NCBI RefSeq assembly: GCF_019973735.1
Contig: NZ_AP024463.1
Location: 3,162,001 to 3,226,000 of the forward strand
Direction of reading: 5' to 3'
Length of the DNA: 64,000 bases
From: Arachnia rubra
GTDB lineage: Bacteria; Actinomycetota; Actinomycetes; Propionibacteriales; Propionibacteriaceae
Below are positions 17,928 through 26,409 of this stretch, in pieces. A model generated the notes under the pieces. That model worked only from the letters and a program-made list of their open reading frames with translations. It was not told the DNA's origin and ran no database searches. Made by a program: the position numbers and the translations under genes. Every line of letters starts with the position of its first letter. Position 1 is the stretch's first letter.

Positions 17928-20900
17928 CTACAGGGGTGCGGCGTTGATCTCTCGCGCCCACGCCACCACCGCCGGCAGCGGATGAGAGCGGGCGGCCCGC
18001 AGCCGTGCCCGCCACATATCGCCCCATCCCGACTCACCGCCCGCGTGCCTCAGCAGGGCCAGCGCAACGGCACCGCCGACGGCGTCGCCGCGTCCCAGCA
18101 GCTCGTCGATGACGACCGCGAGGTCGGCCCCCAGCTTCATAGCCTGCAGCTCCGTCACCACCTCCCAGGTGATCCTCAGCACCTCGTGGGCACGCAACGG
18201 ATCGGACACGGCCCCGGCGAGGGCAGCCAGGTCGGCCAGCGGGTCGGCCCAGTTCGTGGCGGCCAGCAGCACCCGCCAGTGCTGCTGGGCTGCATGCGGG
18301 AACGGCGCCAGCACCCTCGCCAGCTCCTTGAGCTGGGCTCTGTGCTCCATGCTGCGTCGCGGCCTGCCGGAAATGAGCGCGGAGATCACGTCCTCCAGCA
18401 GGCGCTGGTGGGCGAGGTCCTCCGTGGCGGTGTCCGACTCATCTGCCGCGGCCACGGCGATCCCGGCCACCGCCACCAGCAGCAGGCCCCAGCGCAGCCC
18501 CGACCCCACCCCTCCCAGGGCCTCCACCGCCGCCTTGCGGACGGGGATCTCAGGCGAGTCGAGCAGCTCGACGATCCGGCTGGTCACCTTCGGGGTCCAG
18601 AACCCCCAGCCGGGCAGGGCGAGCACCAGCTCCGGATCCGGGGAGGCCGCCACCAGGACCTCGCCGAACCGGCCCCGGTGCCGGAGCGCCATCAGCGACG
18701 GGGCGATACGCGCGAGGACGAGAGCCTCGTCGCGGCCACCCGCGGCGGCCTCAGCCAGCGCCTCCCAGGCGCGTTCCTCGTCAAGGACCTCGACCAGGCT
18801 GGCGGTCGCCGCAAGCCGCACGTCGCGGTGCGTGCTGAGGTCCAGGGCCAGGTCCGCGAGAGTCTCCACGGCCCCCGGGCAGTGCAGGCGGGCGATCTGC
18901 CGCACGGCGAGCTTGCGGATGCCGACCTTCCGCCATGTGTCGGCGGCCACGACGGCCAGGGCATTGGCCGTCTCGACGGGCGGCAGCTCATCGATGACGC
19001 GGGTGGCGGCCTTCATGGCGACGGTGGCCAGGCCGCTATCAAGCAGCTCCAGGAAGTCGGTGAGCGACCACTCCACCGCCGGCGAGCGCAGCGCCGCGAC
19101 CAGTTGCGCCTCCTGGATCTCAGGTTCAGCGTCACCGGGCGTGAGCACGCCGGGCACGAGCCAGGGAAGACGCCGCAACACCTCGACCGCCGCGAAACGC
19201 TGCCAGCGGGACTGGCTGCTGGTCTCGTCGGCTATCAGCCGGGCGAGGTCCAGCGAGTAGGGACGGCTCTGTTCGGGCAGCCAGCCCGTGAACGGCCCAG
19301 GCGCCAGCGCCACATAGGGGGTGTCGCCGTGCAGCCGGCCGGCGACCGGGGTCTTGCGGTGGAGGAACCCGGCCAGGTCCGGGCGGTGGCGGCAGATGCT
19401 CTCCTGAACATGCCTGAGGGTGACGAAGGACGGATCGAGCCTCAGCAGCGCCCCCAGGCGTTCCCCGCGGGTCCTGCGGGGACCCAGCCAGATCTGGGCG
19501 GCGGTCTCCAGCATCGCGCGGTCATGCGACTTCAGGGCACGGCGCATGATGCCGCTGATCTCCGGCAGGTCGTACCGCCTGGGGCCAAGGAGCGCTGCGA
19601 GTCCCTTCGCCAGCTGGTACTCGTCGCGGTCGGCCTCAGCCTTCATGGTCTCCAGGAAGCCCGCCGCCAGGATCTTGCCGGCGGCCGCCGGGATGGGCAG
19701 GGGCACCGGGATCCTCGTCCGGCCGGCGGTGGCGGAGCAGGGGTCGGGCAGGGCCTCCAGCAGCGCAATGGCCTCCTGGAGGTCCCCGCCCTGCTGGGCG
19801 CGGTGGATGACCAGCCGCCAGAGCGCACCCCGCAGATACGCGAAGGTCGCCGGCGACGTGTCCCGGGCGGCAGCCAGCATCGCCGCCAGCTTTCCGAGAC
19901 GTTCACCCGCAATCCGGGCAATGATGTCGCCGCTGGCGACCGCAAGCGCCGATACGGCCGTATTGCGCACTGGGTCCTGCTCGGTCACCAGGTCGTCGAT
20001 GTGGGCGAAGGCGATAGTGATCGCCTGGGGTTCACGGCTGTGCAGCGCGGCGGCGAGGATCGCATACCAGGCGGCGCCGCGCTCGTCGCTGTTGGTGGAG
20101 TTCAGGAAGGGCCCGGCGACGGCGAGGGCCTCGCCGGGGGCGAGGTGGGCGGCAAGCCTCAGCTGGTCCTCCCAGCCCTGGTTGGTGGGCATCGCCGCCA
20201 TGCGGGCCGCCTCGGCCTCCCGCAGGTCCTTGGGCATGACGTCGAGCAGCTCCCCGTCCCATTCCCGGTTCCGCAGCTCGACGTCCTCGTAGGCGTCGGC
20301 GAAGGCCTGGGCGCGTTCGCTGGGGGCCAGCGCCCGCAGGTACGCCGCCATCGCCTGGTCGTCGGTGCGTTCGGCCCGCAGGATGGTGGCGCGCTGCTCC
20401 CGGTTTAGGAGTTGGAGACGCCTGCCCACCTGCCGGCGGAGACGCTGCGCATCCCAGGGGTCATCGAAGACGGTGGCGGCCAGGACCTGGACCATCTCGC
20501 CGGGGGCTGCGGCCAGCAGCGGCCCAGCGACGGCGTAGAACGGCTCGGGAAGCCCCTGCGACCTCTCCACCTCCGCGAGAAGCAGCGCGAGCTCCCGGGG
20601 CCGGCTGTGCGTCAGTCTCCTCAGGGCCGGAGCAGCCCACCGCCAGGCAGCGGCACGCCGGTCGGCCGGGGCGTCGGTGACGCGGCGGCGCAGCTCGGCG
20701 AGAAAGACGTCAGGATGCCGCTTGGCGAGGGAGGCCAGGTTCGGCACCAGGTCCCCCAGCTCAGGAAGATGCTCCGCGACCGTCGCGGAGTCGCAGGCCA
20801 CCAGGAGGCTGGCGCGCTCCCGGTCCGTGATGGGAGCCGTCAGGAGCGCTGCGGCCAGGTCGTGGTGGCGTTCGTCGATGAGACGGCGGCGCAGGCGTCG

Positions 20901-21230
20901 CCGCTCCCCGACCGGGCATACCACGTACTGGGCGGCGAATGCCTCGGGATCGCCGGCGTCGAGGGGCAGTGAGTTCACGGCGCAGAGCCGGACGCAGCGC
21001 GAGGGATGGGCGCTGAGGGCCCGCAGCCGGGGCTCGTCGCCCAGCGCCCGGGCCGCGACGACCGCCAGCAGGGCGTAGTAGTCGGATTTGCCGGTCAGGG
21101 CGTTGAGCAGCACCGGCAGCCTCGGGTCGTCGGCGTGCGAGCGGACGAGTGTGACCACGCGATGCACCCGCTCGGAGTGCGACGCGACGGGCAGGCTGCG
21201 GATCAAAGCCGGCAACGAGGGCAAGGGCAC
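17928..21230 (-). CDS. Large HEAT-repeat-like protein, unknown function
   Basis: This 1100-residue protein is almost wholly alpha-helical and Ala/Leu/Arg-rich, with recurring 30-40-residue helix pairs such as IPVRKAAVEALGGVG and THRDVRLAATASLVEVLD. This is the HEAT/ARM-type solenoid pattern. No catalytic motif was seen. One hydrophobic stretch near residue 925 (WGLLLVAVAGIAVAAA) could be a buried helix rather than a membrane anchor. The gene is monocistronic, between convergent and divergent neighbours. Family members in actinobacteria are uncharacterised. It may scaffold protein or nucleic-acid complexes, which is inference. Confidence 0.8.
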   Translation of the reverse strand: MPLPSLPALIRSLPVASHSERVHRVVTLVRSHADDPRLPVLLNALTGKSDYYALLAVVAARALGDEPRLRALSAHPSRCVRLCAVNSLPLDAGDPEAFAAQYVVCPVGERRRLRRRLIDERHHDLAAALLTAPITDRERASLLVACDSATVAEHLPELGDLVPNLASLAKRHPDVFLAELRRRVTDAPADRRAAAWRWAAPALRRLTHSRPRELALLLAEVERSQGLPEPFYAVAGPLLAAAPGEMVQVLAATVFDDPWDAQRLRRQVGRRLQLLNREQRATILRAERTDDQAMAAYLRALAPSERAQAFADAYEDVELRNREWDGELLDVMPKDLREAEAARMAAMPTNQGWEDQLRLAAHLAPGEALAVAGPFLNSTNSDERGAAWYAILAAALHSREPQAITIAFAHIDDLVTEQDPVRNTAVSALAVASGDIIARIAGERLGKLAAMLAAARDTSPATFAYLRGALWRLVIHRAQQGGDLQEAIALLEALPDPCSATAGRTRIPVPLPIPAAAGKILAAGFLETMKAEADRDEYQLAKGLAALLGPRRYDLPEISGIMRRALKSHDRAMLETAAQIWLGPRRTRGERLGALLRLDPSFVTLRHVQESICRHRPDLAGFLHRKTPVAGRLHGDTPYVALAPGPFTGWLPEQSRPYSLDLARLIADETSSQSRWQRFAAVEVLRRLPWLVPGVLTPGDAEPEIQEAQLVAALRSPAVEWSLTDFLELLDSGLATVAMKAATRVIDELPPVETANALAVVAADTWRKVGIRKLAVRQIARLHCPGAVETLADLALDLSTHRDVRLAATASLVEVLDEERAWEALAEAAAGGRDEALVLARIAPSLMALRHRGRFGEVLVAASPDPELVLALPGWGFWTPKVTSRIVELLDSPEIPVRKAAVEALGGVGSGLRWGLLLVAVAGIAVAAADESDTATEDLAHQRLLEDVISALISGRPRRSMEHRAQLKELARVLAPFPHAAQQHWRVLLAATNWADPLADLAALAGAVSDPLRAHEVLRITWEVVTELQAMKLGADLAVVIDELLGRGDAVGGAVALALLRHAGGESGWGDMWRARLRAARSHPLPAVVAWAREINAAPL

Positions 21231-21514
21231 TCGCTGAGGCTATCGGATCCCCCGGCATATCGGGTTGCCGGTCTCTCTCATGGGCGAAGCGTGAATTGGC
21301 CAAACCCAATCCCAGGCTCAGATCCTTGAAGTGCCCGGCGTTTTGTGGACAGTGGCGAAAAGCCGGAGCTGTGGCCGACGCGGAGCAGGTGCTCATTACG
21401 GCCGCCGTCGGGGCAGATGTCCCCGATTTCCCGGCCGCTCAGCGGTTTCAGGTCGAGGCAGGCGTCGTCCACCAAGAGGCGTAACCTCTCTGGATCAGGT
21501 CGTATTGTTTATCC

Positions 21515-22162
21515 ATGGCGCTCAATATCAAGAAACAGCGGGTCTGCAACCTGGCTCGTGAGGCTGCTGAGCGCTTCAACACCACCCAGGTCGAGGTCAT
21601 CGAGAAGGCCCTGCAGAAGCTGCTCCACAGTGAGGAGCAACGCAGAAAAGAACGCTACGAGCGGACCATGGCGGCTGTGGATGCCATCCATGCGAGCACG
21701 ACTGATGAAGTCGCAATGGTTGAGGCCGAGCTCAAATTGATCTTCGAGCGTTATTTGCATGAATCCCCGGATGGTAGCTGGCATGTCGATGTTCAGGCTG
21801 TTCGTGCGGATGGAGCCCCTGAGGCCGAACTGCGTCGAATCGCTGACGGCTTCAACTCAGTGCTGGGTAAGGCCGTTTTCCCTGAGGGGGACGACAACGG
21901 GTTGGGTGATCAAGGTGTCAACCCGGAATATGCGTTCGGGCCAAGGGAGTGGGCTGTGTGCACCCTTGACTACGTTGTTCCTGGTGCGGGTGAAGGTCTG
22001 TTGGGAGGAGGAGTCTACGCTTGGCTCAAGAAGGGCAAGTACGCGAAAGTCGCCTCTTTCTTACTGCGTGCCGTCGCTCCGAGGATGCTTCTGGGCGGAG
22101 GTGTCGGATTGGCCGTTAACCTCGCTGTTGGTGCTAGCTGGTGTTGGATAGGCAAGAACTGA
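21515..22162 (+). CDS. VapB-like N terminus fused to a cationic glycine-rich tail
   Basis: This 215-residue protein opens with MALNIKKQRVCNLAREAAER, the ribbon-helix-helix start of VapB/PSK antitoxins, extending to about residue 60. The remainder is unlike an antitoxin. After a polar middle region the last 60 residues are hydrophobic, Gly-rich and basic (GLLGGGVYAWLKKGKYAKVA, then GGGVGLAVNLAVGASWCW). This resembles a class II bacteriocin or membrane-active segment. A TATTGT box lies 6 nt before ATG, suggesting leaderless expression. It overlaps a 4-TM gene downstream by one base. No PIN toxin is present. The bacteriocin-immunity reading is a hypothesis. Confidence 0.6.
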   Translation: MALNIKKQRVCNLAREAAERFNTTQVEVIEKALQKLLHSEEQRRKERYERTMAAVDAIHASTTDEVAMVEAELKLIFERYLHESPDGSWHVDVQAVRADGAPEAELRRIADGFNSVLGKAVFPEGDDNGLGDQGVNPEYAFGPREWAVCTLDYVVPGAGEGLLGGGVYAWLKKGKYAKVASFLLRAVAPRMLLGGGVGLAVNLAVGASWCWIGKN

Positions 22163-22524
22163 TGACAATTCCTGAGAAGTCTGTTCCTGGTCCCCTCAAA
22201 GTGGCGGTGTTCCTGAAGCTGGGAGCGGTCCGCCTGGCGATGGTGTTGATCGTCTTCCTCATCTTTTGGGGTACCGGATGGGTTCCGGTGGCGACGGCGG
22301 CTCAGATCGCTGGATTGCTGGGTCTGGTGGTGCTCGGGATGACAGGGTATGAGGTGTTCGTTTCGTCGGCGGACCGTCCGGGTACCGGCTTCGTGATTGT
22401 GACCTCGGTGCTCATGGTGGTTTGCTTCGCTTTCCCGCTGTGGGGAACGGAACAGCTCTGGCCCACAGTCCTCAGCTCAGCGACCACCGGATTGCTGCTG
22501 ACTCTCCTGCACCGCCATCGGTAG
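22162..22524 (+). CDS. Small four-helix membrane protein, possible immunity partner
   Basis: This 120-residue protein has four predicted transmembrane helices, about residues 20-38, 42-62, 68-90 and 92-112. ATG 22162 shares its A with the stop of the preceding gene, so the two are translationally coupled. No enzyme motif is visible. Size and topology are like immunity proteins of small membrane-active toxins, but also like many unknown membrane proteins. The coupled position after the cationic-tail protein is the only evidence for a joint role. Confidence 0.65.
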   Translation: MTIPEKSVPGPLKVAVFLKLGAVRLAMVLIVFLIFWGTGWVPVATAAQIAGLLGLVVLGMTGYEVFVSSADRPGTGFVIVTSVLMVVCFAFPLWGTEQLWPTVLSSATTGLLLTLLHRHR

Positions 22525-22533
22525 TTCACCTGG

Positions 22534-22822
22534 TCAAGCTGAGGACACGTAGCCTCCGATTGCCGGGACCGGCTGAGGGTCGGTCATCATGCGGGCTGCC
22601 TTGGCGGTTCCATAGGGACGCTCAGCTCCATTTGCGCCCGAACTGTACTCTAGATCGAAGTTCCAGCCATCGTCATTGTAGATACAGTGGCCTGCGGTCA
22701 CGAGGGTATCGGGAGATACGAGCCATCCTGTGCAGTGTTGAGTTCCATTGTCCTTGTGCAGGTAGACGATGACGCGATTCGGGAAAGCGGTGGTGTTGGT
22801 AATGTGCCTACGACCGTCCTTC
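22534..22822 (-). pseudogene. Fragment of trypsin/V8-like serine protease
   Basis: Reading the minus strand gives RHITNTTAFPNRVIVYLHKD and then GWLVSPDTLVTAGHC, the catalytic-His region of secreted S1/V8-like endopeptidases. It ends in frame at TGA 22534-22536 soon after. An in-frame TAG lies directly upstream and no start is present. The Asp and Ser parts of the triad, about 150 further residues, are missing. It is a dead N-terminal domain fragment in a low-GC stretch, next to a lipoprotein-like gene on the same strand. Confidence 0.7.
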
Positions 22823-22860
22823 TATGCCACATCGCGCAGCCTACGTGAAAAATACCTCGA

Positions 22861-23286
22861 TTATCGCGCTTGGACGGTGAAGTCCTGTGCGAAATCTTCA
22901 TTTTTCGGCACCTCGACGGTGACGCTGGTCTCTGCGTACAGTTCCGAGTCGCAAGCGATAATCAAGATCTGCGACCCCGATGGGATAGCCATATCGAACT
23001 CTCCCTCAGCGCCACTGACGATCGCGTACTCCTTAGAGTCCCCTTCGATACGGATGAGGCAGCCTGCCACCGGGGCACCGCCCTCATTCACCACTCGCCC
23101 CAGCAGGCGCGATCCCCGGGGCGATGGCTGGGGGCTGTCAGTATCGCTGAACGGAGACGCACTCGCCGTCACACTGTCTTCACCCGACGGGCCGGCCTCA
23201 GCAGGCACGCCCCCAGAACAGGAGACCCCTAGCACCGCTGCACCCAGAGAAGCAATCAATAAAACCATCCGTCGAAAATCGCCCAT
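22861..23286 (-). CDS. Secreted protein with carboxypeptidase-regulatory-like beta domain
   Basis: This 141-residue protein starts at ATG 23286 with a strong AAGGAGG 5 nt upstream. It has an N-terminal signal (residues 5-22) that may end in a lipobox-like VLGVSC, although the usual Leu at -3 is Gly. A Ser/Pro linker follows, then one beta-sandwich (VVNEGGAPVAGCLIRIEG, GEFDMAIPSGSQILII) typical of carboxypeptidase regulatory-like or Cna-B-like domains. Function is unknown, probably surface adhesion or binding. Base composition is lower in GC than the core genes. Confidence 0.7.
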   Translation of the reverse strand: MGDFRRMVLLIASLGAAVLGVSCSGGVPAEAGPSGEDSVTASASPFSDTDSPQPSPRGSRLLGRVVNEGGAPVAGCLIRIEGDSKEYAIVSGAEGEFDMAIPSGSQILIIACDSELYAETSVTVEVPKNEDFAQDFTVQAR

Positions 23287-23584
23287 CTGTCACCTCCTTA
23301 AATTTCGGGGATCTGCCAAAACCCACAAACCTCACGCTCTGCCACAGGCCCGGCACACCCCCTTCCCAGCAAACCACACAACACCTCACACCTTGAGGTT
23401 CATGCAAAACTATCATCGCGCCAAACAGAACACCCAACCAGAACAAATTTGACCAGTATTTCTAATGAACTTTCTAGGCCGCTCGATAGTCATTTCCTAT
23501 CCTTCGATATAGAAAATCCGGCGAAATTAGACGAGCAACCGGCTGAGTCAGGAAACGGGCGACCCAGCCAGCTATTCATCAACA
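23287..23584. other. Low-GC intergenic stretch
   Basis: No gene was found here. It is A/T-richer than the surroundings and lies upstream of the lipoprotein-like gene on the minus strand. It probably holds that gene's promoter plus decayed sequence. Confidence 0.4.
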
Positions 23585-23790
23585 TTAATAGTGATGACGA
23601 GCCAGTTCCTCCTGAAATGCTGCGATAGCCGGCCAAGGACCATCCAGGACACCGTCTATCGTCAGGCCATAGTGACCTTGCAGGGCACGAATGGCGGTGG
23701 AACCCATCAAGCCATCCCGGAGCGCATCAAGCTAGTACTGCATCACATCGACGACCTGAGATCCGGCCCCTTCCCCACCACATGCGCGGA
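23585..23790 (-). pseudogene. Relic of a peptidoglycan-binding-repeat protein
   Basis: The minus strand encodes GSQVVDVMQY, an in-frame TAG, then LDALRDGLMGSTAIRALQGH and YGLTIDGVLDGPWP before a TAA at 23585-23587. This aligns well with the final repeat of the intact neighbour (VDGLIGPATISALQARYGVA then QDGVLDGP). No start or signal peptide is preserved. It is a decayed fifth member of the local secreted repeat family. Confidence 0.7.
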
Positions 23791-23887
23791 AAGGGGGCGT
23801 TGACCGACTGCATGTGTCGTGGTCCTTCCACACACCGACGGGGAGAAGGACCGAGCCTGGGGAAGGGGCCGGAAGTTGGGAGTGCTG

Positions 23888-24367
23888 TCAGTCGCCGTAG
23901 CCGCTGACAGCGTTCAGTTCTGCCTGGAGTTTCTGGATGGTCAGGGATGGGCCGTCGAGGACCCCGTCCTGCGCCACCCCGTAGCGGGCCTGCAGGGCAG
24001 AGATCGTGGCAGGCCCGATCAGGCCATCCACCCCGGCACCCACCATCTTCTGCAGAGCGGAGATCGTGGTCGACCCGCCTGCACTGCCATCTGGCTGCCA
24101 GTCCCAGCCGCCGGCCAGCGCCGGATTCGAGTCAGCCTGGGAGGCCGGCTGGCTGTCGACCCAACCCGTCTGTGACAGACCGAAATGCCGCTGAAGCGCC
24201 ATCGTGGTGTCGGATCCCCACCAGCCGTCCGTCGCCAGCGGGGCAGCGTTGGCGGGAGTCGCGCCCAGCATGTTGGTGGCGGCCAGCACACCCATCGCGG
24301 GCACACCGACGGCAGCCGTGGTGAGCACCTGCCGACGAGACATTCCAGGTCGTTTCTCAGTAGTCAT
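23888..24367 (-). CDS. Tat-exported peptidoglycan-binding-repeat protein without catalytic domain
   Basis: This 159-residue secreted protein starts at ATG 24367 (AAGGAG 6 nt upstream). Its twin-arginine signal is MSRRQVLTTAAVGVPAMGVL, with a likely cleavage after ANA near residue 41. The mature part holds two peptidoglycan-binding-type half repeats, one with DGWWGSDTTMALQRHFGLSQ and one with DGLIGPATISALQARYGVA. A catalytic domain is absent. It likely binds wall glycans or acts as a stand-alone wall-binding module. Three intact paralogues and one relic lie nearby. Confidence 0.78.
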   Translation of the reverse strand: MTTEKRPGMSRRQVLTTAAVGVPAMGVLAATNMLGATPANAAPLATDGWWGSDTTMALQRHFGLSQTGWVDSQPASQADSNPALAGGWDWQPDGSAGGSTTISALQKMVGAGVDGLIGPATISALQARYGVAQDGVLDGPSLTIQKLQAELNAVSGYGD

Positions 24368-24602
24368 TTCTTCTCCTTGAAATAAGAATCCTTAAGGGTT
24401 GCCATGTGAGTCTCATCTTTGAATTTGACTGACCCAAATAGCCTCCTAGTTCCCATTCACGATGAGGCATTAGCAATCACCTCTTTATGTCGATCTCTTG
24501 CGATCTAGTTTCCCAGAAAACGGTTTTTCAGCAAATAATGACAGCTCAACCTCCCAGCAAAAAGCATGCTGTTCCGCCAGAACCACGCGCCCATTGTCAT
24601 CA

Positions 24603-25061
24603 TTAGTATCTACCGAGATGTATCTTCATTTCCAAGAGGGTGAGACGATCAGCTCGGCCTGATTGCAGAATTCGATGCTTCTTCTGGTACTCGTGAGTCG
24701 CATCAATTGTTTCTTGACCGACGTAACCATCATCATTCACACCCAACTTTGACTGGATGATCCCGACACAGCGCATCAGCTCGCCCTGTGTCTGCGGCCC
24801 AGCCACACCGTCTTTTTCAAGCCCCATCCTATCCTGGAAGTCCCTCACGCCATAAGAAGTTCTCGGGCCGAAGACACCGTCTACATCAGAGAAATTCAAG
24901 TGAGCCAGATACGCCAGATCTTTTTGAATCTCAGTAACGCTCATCTCTTCAGCACTAGCTTGAGGGATGTTTAATGCTGTCAGCGCAACTCCTGCAACCC
25001 CGATGGGCGCCACAGCAAGCAAGGATCGGCGAGACATTCCAGGTCGTTTCTCAGCAGTCAT
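24603..25061 (-). CDS. Tat-exported peptidoglycan-binding-repeat protein, divergent
   Basis: This 152-residue secreted protein is called from ATG 25061, preceded by AAAGGA; upstream codons in the frame look non-coding. The signal MSRRSLLAVAPIGVAGVALT ends near ASA (about residue 38). The mature protein has two PG_binding_1-like units, DVDGVFGPRTSYGVRDFQDR and NDDGYVGQETIDATHEYQKK. The first 13 codons of this gene and the previous one are close in sequence (TEKRPGMSRR versus TAEKRPGMSRR), indicating duplication. It has no catalytic residues. Confidence 0.75.
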   Translation of the reverse strand: MTAEKRPGMSRRSLLAVAPIGVAGVALTALNIPQASAEEMSVTEIQKDLAYLAHLNFSDVDGVFGPRTSYGVRDFQDRMGLEKDGVAGPQTQGELMRCVGIIQSKLGVNDDGYVGQETIDATHEYQKKHRILQSGRADRLTLLEMKIHLGRY

Positions 25062-25575
25062 TGTCAGTCCTTTCAAAGGTGTTTTACAGGTGCACGCAAC
25101 CCAGGGGGAAACGATTGCAGATTTGGGAGGGAATGCAGGAAACCCCCGGGTCACGAGCACAGGGTTTTCATGACAGGCCATCACGGACATGCCAGCCACA
25201 TTGCATCCGGCAATCAGCCACCGTCAGACTCCCGCTGACCTGGCCTGTCCCGGACACCGGCACCATATCGGCCATTCAGTTGTACGAATCCTGTTACGTA
25301 CTGCGACACATCAGGCGGGTGCCCGTGGTTCCGTCAACCGCGGCTTCCGCACCGGCCTTCAAGAGAAGTTTGCTATTGCAACTTCATGCGACCACACTAG
25401 GAGACGTGGGAGCAACCTTCAACCCCCAGAACCGGTGTTTCTCAATCTTCACTCGGGCTGAGCTGGGTTTCAGCCCCATCACATGGGGCTGAAACCCAGT
25501 CGAAAAAATTCTGAGAAACTCTACTGACGGGCTGTTGCCACCCCGCATGGATGCGAGCGTAAGGAGAACGACCTC
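25062..25575. other. Long intergenic region with a perfect hairpin
   Basis: No gene was found in this 514-base gap between divergent genes. It should hold the promoter of the minus-strand secreted protein and that of the membrane protein beginning at 25576 (GGAG at about 25562). A perfect 17-bp inverted repeat at 25463-25499 is its main feature. The GC content is lower than average. Confidence 0.5.
25463..25499. repeat. Perfect 17-bp inverted repeat with 3-nt loop
   Basis: The arms (left starts CTGGGTTTCAGCC) pair over 17 bases around a CAC loop, then TCGAAAAAA. Neither strand has a U tract directly after the stem, so an intrinsic terminator is not obvious. It could instead be a regulatory RNA hairpin, a palindromic protein site or a mobile repeat. 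It lies about 75 bases before the start of the 25576 gene, possibly in its 5' leader. Confidence 0.7.
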
Positions 25576-26370
25576 ATGAGCGAACCAGCACGAAAGACTC
25601 CCCTGTACGTCACGATGGAGGAACCCATCACGATCGGCATGCTCTGCCGCTGTTTCCTGGCCCTGCTGGTCGGGGGTCTCCTCGGCTTGAGCCTGTTCAC
25701 GCTCGGGGCACAGCTCGACGCCAAGGAGGTGGATTCCTCCGCGGTCGCCTGCGTCGTCCTCGGCTGTTTCCTCATCCCGTCGATGGCGAGTTCGGAGGAC
25801 ACCGCGCACCCGGCGGTGCTGTTCTCGGTCGGCACCGGTGCCCTGCTGGTCTGTCTGCCGCTGTCCTTCACGAACCCAGCGCACTACCTGCTGCCGTGGC
25901 TGGGAGGCGCCGCATTCCTCGGAGGCGGGACGGTGCTGTTGATCCGCTTCGCGAATCCCAGCTCGACGCCTGGCGGCCACACCCCGACTCTGGGGGAACA
26001 CGCCTGGTCGGCGGTGGCGGGCCTCCTGGGCGGCCTGCTGGCCTACCTGCCTCTGATGGTCCAGAATATGGCCACCAAGCTGACTGGCGGCAGAGCCGAG
26101 GCTGAAACCGTGGGAGCCATCCTGCTGCCCTGCGTCCTGACGATAGGCGCGACGGTACTCGTGTTCTACCTGATCGCCATGCGCAGCTGCCTGGGCATCT
26201 TCATCATGGTGGCCAGCTGCCTGACAACGGCTGTAGTGGTCAGCAGCGCCAAGCAAGACATCCTGGGGGCGATGGTGTTCGGCATGACCGCGATCTCCGC
26301 GATAGCACCGCTGCTCGGACCCGGACCGGTCGAGCCCCCAGTCCTGAGGATCCAGGCGCTCCCCGACTGA
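25576..26370 (+). CDS. Polytopic membrane protein, unknown
   Basis: This 264-residue protein has about eight hydrophobic segments starting near residue 22 and ends in a short Pro-rich cytoplasmic or external tail. GGAGAACG lies close upstream of ATG 25576. No family motif was seen. It is convergent with gatD and isolated from other genes, so context gives no clue to function. Confidence 0.7.
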   Translation: MSEPARKTPLYVTMEEPITIGMLCRCFLALLVGGLLGLSLFTLGAQLDAKEVDSSAVACVVLGCFLIPSMASSEDTAHPAVLFSVGTGALLVCLPLSFTNPAHYLLPWLGGAAFLGGGTVLLIRFANPSSTPGGHTPTLGEHAWSAVAGLLGGLLAYLPLMVQNMATKLTGGRAEAETVGAILLPCVLTIGATVLVFYLIAMRSCLGIFIMVASCLTTAVVVSSAKQDILGAMVFGMTAISAIAPLLGPGPVEPPVLRIQALPD

Positions 26371-26372
26371 AT

Positions 26373-26399
26373 CCTCCGGCCGCTCCTGGACGCCGGAGG
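26373..26399. terminator. Bidirectional hairpin between convergent genes
   Basis: An 8-bp stem CCTCCGGC/GCCGGAGG with an 11-nt loop lies between the membrane-protein stop (26370) and the gatD stop (26410). Position suits a shared terminator. Confidence 0.5.
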
Positions 26400-26409
26400 C
26401 GCGGCGACC

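Noticed and set aside
17913..20408. Very long plus-strand open frame opposite the HEAT-like gene
   Set aside because: It is the antisense shadow of a high-GC gene, with Arg/Gly/Pro/Gln-rich nonsense composition and no family features.
21278..21475. Small minus-strand gene in the gap before the VapB-like protein
   Set aside because: The 65-residue frame has no start signal, no homology recalled and overlaps the likely promoter of the next gene.
25463..25499. Intrinsic terminator call for the hairpin
   Set aside because: No U tract follows on either strand and no gene ends directly before it, so I list it only as an inverted repeat.
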